Origin: an uncultured Pirellula sp.
GTDB lineage: Bacteria; Planctomycetota; Planctomycetia; Pirellulales; Pirellulaceae
DNA: 11,006 nt
Reading direction: 5' to 3'
Assembly (NCBI GenBank): GCA_903892365.1
Contig: CAITIF010000659.1
Coordinates: forward strand, 1-11,006
Positions within the stretch are counted from its first letter, which is position 1; the number at the start of each line of letters is the position of its first letter. Below, piece by piece: positions 7,379 through 11,006 of the stretch. The position numbers and the translations under genes are program-made. The notes beneath the pieces are model-generated. The model saw only the letters and a program-made list of their open reading frames with translations. It did no database searches and was not told the origin of the DNA.

Positions 7379-8236
7379 ATGGTGAAGTTGGGTGCGCACA
7401 TGAGTATCGCAGGAGGCTATTTCAAGGCCGTCGACTCTGCGGCCGAGTATGGAATGGACGTCGTCCAGCTCTTTACCAAGAACAATAACCAATGGGCTGC
7501 AAAACCAATTACCGAGGAAGACTCCTTAAAATTTCAGCAGTCGCTGCAACGAACCGGCGTCCAACGGCCGTTATCGCATGCGTCCTATCTGATTAACTTG
7601 GCGTCGCCGAAGGAAGAACTTTGGAACAAATCGATTGAATCCATGGTTGTGGAATGGCAGCGAGCGGAGCAGCTTGGGTTAGATGGTGTCGTGATGCACC
7701 CTGGTGCCTATGTGGAATCGACGCCCGAATTGGGACTGGAACGCATTGCAAAAGCGATCGAGATAATCCACGAGCGCGTTTCTCCTAAAAACGCATGGTT
7801 GCTTCTAGAAAACACGGCGGGGCAAGGTTCCAACCTCGGTTGGAACATGGAGCAGTTGAGCTGGTTGTTGGGACGCGCTGGGGGCGATCGAAAAGTCGGG
7901 GTTTGTTTCGACACTTGCCACGCTCATGCAGCAGGGTACGACATGTCGGTGGAGGATGGGTTTAAGGCTTGGGAAAGGGAAGCGTCGAAGCTGGGCGTGT
8001 TGGAGGCAGTTCGAGCCATTCATTTGAATGACAGCAAGAAAGGATGTGGCTCGCGAGTGGATCGTCACGAGCACATTGGTCTTGGAACTATTGGTCTAGA
8101 TGGCTTTCGAAGAGTCTTGAACCACAAGCTTCTGAAAAAGTTACCGATGTATCTAGAGACTGAAAAAGAGCAAAATGACGAAGGGGAAGAGTGGGATGCC
8201 ATCAACCTGCGAGTGCTTCGTGAATTGGTGGACTAA
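7379..8236 (+). CDS. nfo: Deoxyribonuclease IV (AP endonuclease, Nfo family)
   Basis: This 285-aa protein is a full-length endonuclease IV, a cytoplasmic TIM-barrel enzyme that cuts DNA 5' of abasic sites and removes 3'-blocking groups in base excision repair. All nine ligands expected for the three-zinc centre can be placed: His67 (LSHASY), His107 (VVMHPG), Glu144 (LLLENTAG), Asp178 and His181 (CFDTCHAHAAGYD), His215 (IHLNDSK), Asp228 and His230 (VDRHEHIG) and Glu260 (YLETE). The N terminus KLGAHMSIAGG is typical. Length matches the family. It follows the PEP-CTERM protease by a 140-bp gap that holds a candidate promoter, so it is probably transcribed on its own. Its TAA stop overlaps the stop of the convergent minus-strand gene by three bases. 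It is the only obvious core-genome gene in the window and shows no sign of damage. Confidence 0.97.
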   Translation: MVKLGAHMSIAGGYFKAVDSAAEYGMDVVQLFTKNNNQWAAKPITEEDSLKFQQSLQRTGVQRPLSHASYLINLASPKEELWNKSIESMVVEWQRAEQLGLDGVVMHPGAYVESTPELGLERIAKAIEIIHERVSPKNAWLLLENTAGQGSNLGWNMEQLSWLLGRAGGDRKVGVCFDTCHAHAAGYDMSVEDGFKAWEREASKLGVLEAVRAIHLNDSKKGCGSRVDRHEHIGLGTIGLDGFRRVLNHKLLKKLPMYLETEKEQNDEGEEWDAINLRVLRELVD

Positions 8237-10914
8237 CGAGCGCGATTGATCTCGTTGATCACAGCAAGAACGTCCAATGGGTCGATTCGTCCGTCGCGGT
8301 TCGGGTCAATGAATCCAAGCTCCAAGTCCTTTGCCGGATCCAGCAATCTTGGTCCGGTCGTATTGATTTCGTTGATGAGGACAAGCACGTCCAAAGGGTC
8401 GATCCCGCTTTGATTATTGACGTCGAAGGGATTGTTTGGATTGGTCCAAAATGCCAGATCATTGTCCGAAATAGCCAGATCAACGGAAGCAGCAATGACT
8501 CCAGGCCCGCTCGCCGAAATCCGAACATTTCGATTTCCTTGAGGAACGAAATCATTGACTACAGTGACCGCAAAAGGAATAGATCTTTGGCCAGCAGGAA
8601 TGAAGACGGTAGGCGGCATCAAAAGTTGCGTAGATGCGTTACTGCTCAGCTGCAACGTTATCCCCCCAGTGGGTGCAGGCGAACGAATCGAGAGTTCGAC
8701 TTGGGTGGTTCGCTTGGTGAGATCCTCTTCGATCAATAAGCTGGATTGTGGAACTAAAGTGACGGGTTGAAAGTCGGACACACTAAGGGTGGTTCTGCCG
8801 TCGGCATAGCCCCCTGCGGAGGCGGTGAAGACAACCGTTTGCGTTCCGTCGAATAGTGCATCATCGACCGCAGTGATTCCTACTGATGCAGTGGATGTTC
8901 CCGCTAAGATCGTAATCTCGCTTGGGACGCTCGCCTCTGTTGGGTCGCTGCCTGTTAGTCGGACTGTCAATGCTTGCGACGTATCCGAGTTGGAGCGTCG
9001 AATGGTCAAAACGGAAGCGCCCGCCCCAGCGTTTTCGACAATCGTGCTTCGATCTATTGTTATGGTAAGTTGTTCCGCATCGAGTACATCGACGGAAATA
9101 GTATTGCTGTTGAGAGCTCCAATATTCGCTGAAATCAGCACTCGAACGGTCCCATCTAGGATGGAATCGTCGACAGCTTCCACGGGTACTGCGATACTTG
9201 TTTGGCCTATGGGAATGGTGATTTGAGCTGGAAGTTTCAGTTCGGAAGAATCGCTGCTGACTAGCGAAACCGTGGATGCAACCGAGTTGTCGAACCCAAT
9301 TCTTCGAATCGTGAGCGAAGCGGCGTTCAATCCGGCCGCCTCATTGATGGAATTGCGGTCGATCGCAAGAAGAACCTGGGGGGGAGGCCCTACGACGATA
9401 TCGAATTGCTGCTGGGCGCTGCCCCCGTCGTCATCGACAACGGTCATGATCGCTCGGAACGTTCCTTCGCGTGCATACAAATGGCTTCCATTGAAAAAAC
9501 CTCGTGTGCTTACGCCGGCCGAGCCTAAAGATTCGATGGTGGCGGAGCCGGTTGAATTGGGTGTTCCGTCGCCCCAGTTGATTGTGTACGAAAACGTCTC
9601 GGTTCGAGAAGGGGTAGCTTGAGCGGCTCCAAAACCTGCGTCGGTGAATTCTCCAATTCGGGGAAAACTCATCATTTTCCCAACGGTAGCCGATTGAGTT
9701 GCTTTCGCGACAAGGACGGGGACTGCGTTGGTGATGGACACGTTCCACGGATACGAGACGGTACCCAGGGTCGAGCCATTTAGAACGACGGAAGCGTTGT
9801 AAGTTCCGTTATCACCATAGGTATGAGACCCACTCACTTGGACACTTGGTTTGATCAATTGCCAGCCGATGTCTTGGAGCCCGGCTAAATCGAGTCGTGT
9901 TGGAAGTTTACGAACGCCTCCCGTTGTTTCGGGAGACATGGAAACCATTTGACCGTTGCTAGTAATGTTCTGTTGCCAATGAGCGGTATCCGCAAGAGGA
10001 ACTGGCGATTGGCCGTAGACTGCGGTTGCGTTTTGGCCGGTGAATCCGCCGGAAACCTTTGCATTCCAGCTGGCACTTAGGCCGAACCCAAGCACGTGAA
10101 AGAGTTCGTGCGACGCCACACCAACAAAATCGAACTCGTTGGGATCCAAGCCTTCCGTGGTTGCGCCAAAATGCCAGTTTGCGGTAGATGCGAAGGCGAT
10201 CGAGCCACCCCAGGGGCCAAAGTCGCTCGCAGGAGTTGCGAGAGCTCCGGTTTGTCCACGCGCTTGGACTGTGTTGATGAATGTTTGGTTGGGTGAGGAG
10301 ACTTGGAAGCCACCGCGCTCACCTCTTCCCAATTCATTGGCATTGAGCGGCCTCCCACCAACGAAAACAAGGATTTCATTGGCTGCGATCGAAAGATTGT
10401 CTCGATTTTCTTGTGCTCCGGAAGAAGGATTCCGGAAGCGTGCAGTCCAGGTGCTGGATCCGCTTGGGGTGATCGCGAGCAGTTGGTCCGAGAATTTTTT
10501 GACGACCGAATTGGCGGTTTGCTGCAGCAGAGAGCGACGTTCTTGGGCTGCGAAAAACCCCAGAGAATCGAGAGAGTAGTCGAATCTGACGGTCAGGGGG
10601 CCTACCGACGGTTGCGTTCCCACAGTTGCAACTGAGGAAGTGCCATCACCCCAAAGGATCGATCCAGAAACCGCACCCCCAATCGCCGAGATATCAAACG
10701 TTTGGTTCAGTGAAAAAGCCTGACCTTCGGCTGTAAGAGGCAGACGCTCCGAAAGCCGTTCAAGAACCAATCTTCGCAATGAAAAACGAGCATTCTTTCG
10801 GGGCCAACGCAGTGTCCGCCCGGCGGTGTTTGAGTTCGGATGCGTCGACTTTGCTAGGAAGCGACGAAGCTTGGCCGGGAGCCAATGAGAAGCGAACAAT
10901 GAGCAGACTTTCAT
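8233..10914 (-). CDS. Secreted zinc metalloprotease with PKD-like, Calx-beta and dockerin-like repeats
   Basis: An 893-aa modular extracellular protein. Residues 1-64 are basic and lack a classic hydrophobic signal, but SLRRLVLERLSERLPLTA resembles the planctomycete N-terminal export motif (LExLExRxLLA type). About 105-354 is a metalloprotease: HELFH (His269, Glu270, His273) followed by Gly276, then AHW (His312) as the probable third zinc ligand, a Met-turn candidate MVSMSP (323-328) and the conserved-looking close DLAGLQDIGW. The HExxH-distant-His-Met order recalls leishmanolysin (M8) or related metzincins rather than HExxHxxGxxH. PKD-like material flanks it (SGSILWGDGT at 83-92; SGSHTYGDNGTY at 361-372), and a full PKD-like domain follows (about 395-510, INWGDG to VVDDDGG). 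Three Calx-beta-type repeats occupy about 513-817, and two dockerin-like repeats end the protein (about 827-890). Calcium probably stabilises the last regions. Cys4 is the only cysteine. Start: ATG 10914, with a weak AGAGAA upstream. Substrate unknown. Confidence 0.87.
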   Translation of the reverse strand: MKVCSLFASHWLPAKLRRFLAKSTHPNSNTAGRTLRWPRKNARFSLRRLVLERLSERLPLTAEGQAFSLNQTFDISAIGGAVSGSILWGDGTSSVATVGTQPSVGPLTVRFDYSLDSLGFFAAQERRSLLQQTANSVVKKFSDQLLAITPSGSSTWTARFRNPSSGAQENRDNLSIAANEILVFVGGRPLNANELGRGERGGFQVSSPNQTFINTVQARGQTGALATPASDFGPWGGSIAFASTANWHFGATTEGLDPNEFDFVGVASHELFHVLGFGLSASWNAKVSGGFTGQNATAVYGQSPVPLADTAHWQQNITSNGQMVSMSPETTGGVRKLPTRLDLAGLQDIGWQLIKPSVQVSGSHTYGDNGTYNASVVLNGSTLGTVSYPWNVSITNAVPVLVAKATQSATVGKMMSFPRIGEFTDAGFGAAQATPSRTETFSYTINWGDGTPNSTGSATIESLGSAGVSTRGFFNGSHLYAREGTFRAIMTVVDDDGGSAQQQFDIVVGPPPQVLLAIDRNSINEAAGLNAASLTIRRIGFDNSVASTVSLVSSDSSELKLPAQITIPIGQTSIAVPVEAVDDSILDGTVRVLISANIGALNSNTISVDVLDAEQLTITIDRSTIVENAGAGASVLTIRRSNSDTSQALTVRLTGSDPTEASVPSEITILAGTSTASVGITAVDDALFDGTQTVVFTASAGGYADGRTTLSVSDFQPVTLVPQSSLLIEEDLTKRTTQVELSIRSPAPTGGITLQLSSNASTQLLMPPTVFIPAGQRSIPFAVTVVNDFVPQGNRNVRISASGPGVIAASVDLAISDNDLAFWTNPNNPFDVNNQSGIDPLDVLVLINEINTTGPRLLDPAKDLELGFIDPNRDGRIDPLDVLAVINEINRAR
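8245..8436 (-). repeat. Dockerin-like pair encoded by a near-identical DNA repeat
   Basis: The C-terminal segment (residues about 827-890) holds two calcium-loop-plus-helix units: DVNNQSGIDPLDVLVLINEI and DPNRDGRIDPLDVLAVINEI. The DNA at 8248-8286 and 8365-8403 matches at 32 of 39 bases, so the pair probably arose by duplication. Type I dockerins bind cohesins in cellulosomes; in planctomycetes such repeats are common at C termini of exported proteins and their partner is usually unknown. No cohesin is seen here. Confidence 0.75.
8464..9378 (-). repeat. Three tandem Calx-beta-type repeats
   Basis: Three units of about 100 residues lie at protein positions 513-611, 613-714 and 716-817. Units 1 and 2 share the pattern IDR-S-I-E-AG, SLTIRR/VLTIRR, S-D-E, P-ITI, then AVDD followed by DGT. 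Unit 3 keeps the FIPAGQRSIPF and VVND parts but has lost the opening IDR and the DGT. Calx-beta domains are calcium-binding beta-sandwiches used as spacers or adhesive modules in secreted proteins. Confidence 0.7.
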
Positions 10915-11006
10915 AAATGGTTCTCTGAGTCGAATGGGTGATTGGACTGTACCCGCTCGATCGGCGAAACGAAAGGCAGAAAACCTAATGGGAAATGAGT
11001 TTGCTC

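Noticed and set aside
8825..9226. Plus-strand ORF of 133 codons inside the Calx-beta region
   Set aside because: It is the antisense shadow of the repeat-rich minus-strand gene; its Ser/Thr/Val composition merely mirrors the Calx-beta codons.
1..11006. CRISPR array, tRNA/rRNA genes, insertion sequence or phage genes
   Set aside because: No regularly spaced repeats, RNA gene signatures, transposase, integrase or terminal repeats were seen; the only sizeable DNA repeats are within coding modules.

Overview
The window most likely comes from a planctomycete of the Pirellulaceae/Rhodopirellula type. Several lineage marks point there: a 'PVC-type' membrane-bound dehydrogenase module with a C-terminal CxxCH heme domain (the Pirellula/Verrucomicrobium families), a PEP-CTERM surface protein, a large secreted Calx-beta protein ending in dockerin-like repeats and starting with a degenerate planctomycete N-terminal export motif, and a free-standing RNA polymerase alpha C-terminal-domain protein. 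The lineage is inferred from protein signatures only. No rRNA, tRNA, CRISPR array or insertion sequence was seen.

Left part (1-1767). The end of a low-complexity ORF of unknown function lies on the + strand and is cut by, or starts at, the window edge. It converges with two minus-strand genes: a small exported SnoaL/DUF4440-like protein, and upstream of it an 87-aa protein that is essentially an RpoA C-terminal domain with its DNA-contact residues kept. A perfect 8-bp inverted repeat lies between these two genes. A roughly 350-bp divergent intergenic region follows.

Centre (1768-8236, all +). A 1475-aa exported protein fuses a neutral-ceramidase-like metallohydrolase, a PVC dehydrogenase-type beta-propeller, a helical-repeat region and a cytochrome c-type heme domain. 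Next comes a PEP-CTERM-anchored trypsin-like serine protease, then deoxyribonuclease IV (nfo), the only clear housekeeping gene here. The spacers of 122 and 142 bp, each with its own ribosome-binding site, suggest separate or loosely coupled transcription.

Right part (8233-10914, -). An 893-aa secreted zinc metalloprotease carries PKD-like, three Calx-beta and two dockerin-like repeats. It converges on nfo so tightly that both stop codons share the tetranucleotide CTAA. The protease core appears to be inserted inside a split PKD-like domain.

Overall this is an export-rich region: at least four of the seven genes encode envelope or extracellular proteins, using different retention or assembly signals (cleaved signal peptide, PEP-CTERM, planctomycete N-terminal motif plus dockerin). 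No compact defence or mobile system is visible. The most unusual items are the ceramidase-dehydrogenase-cytochrome fusion, the protease nested in a PKD domain, and the solo alpha-CTD protein.
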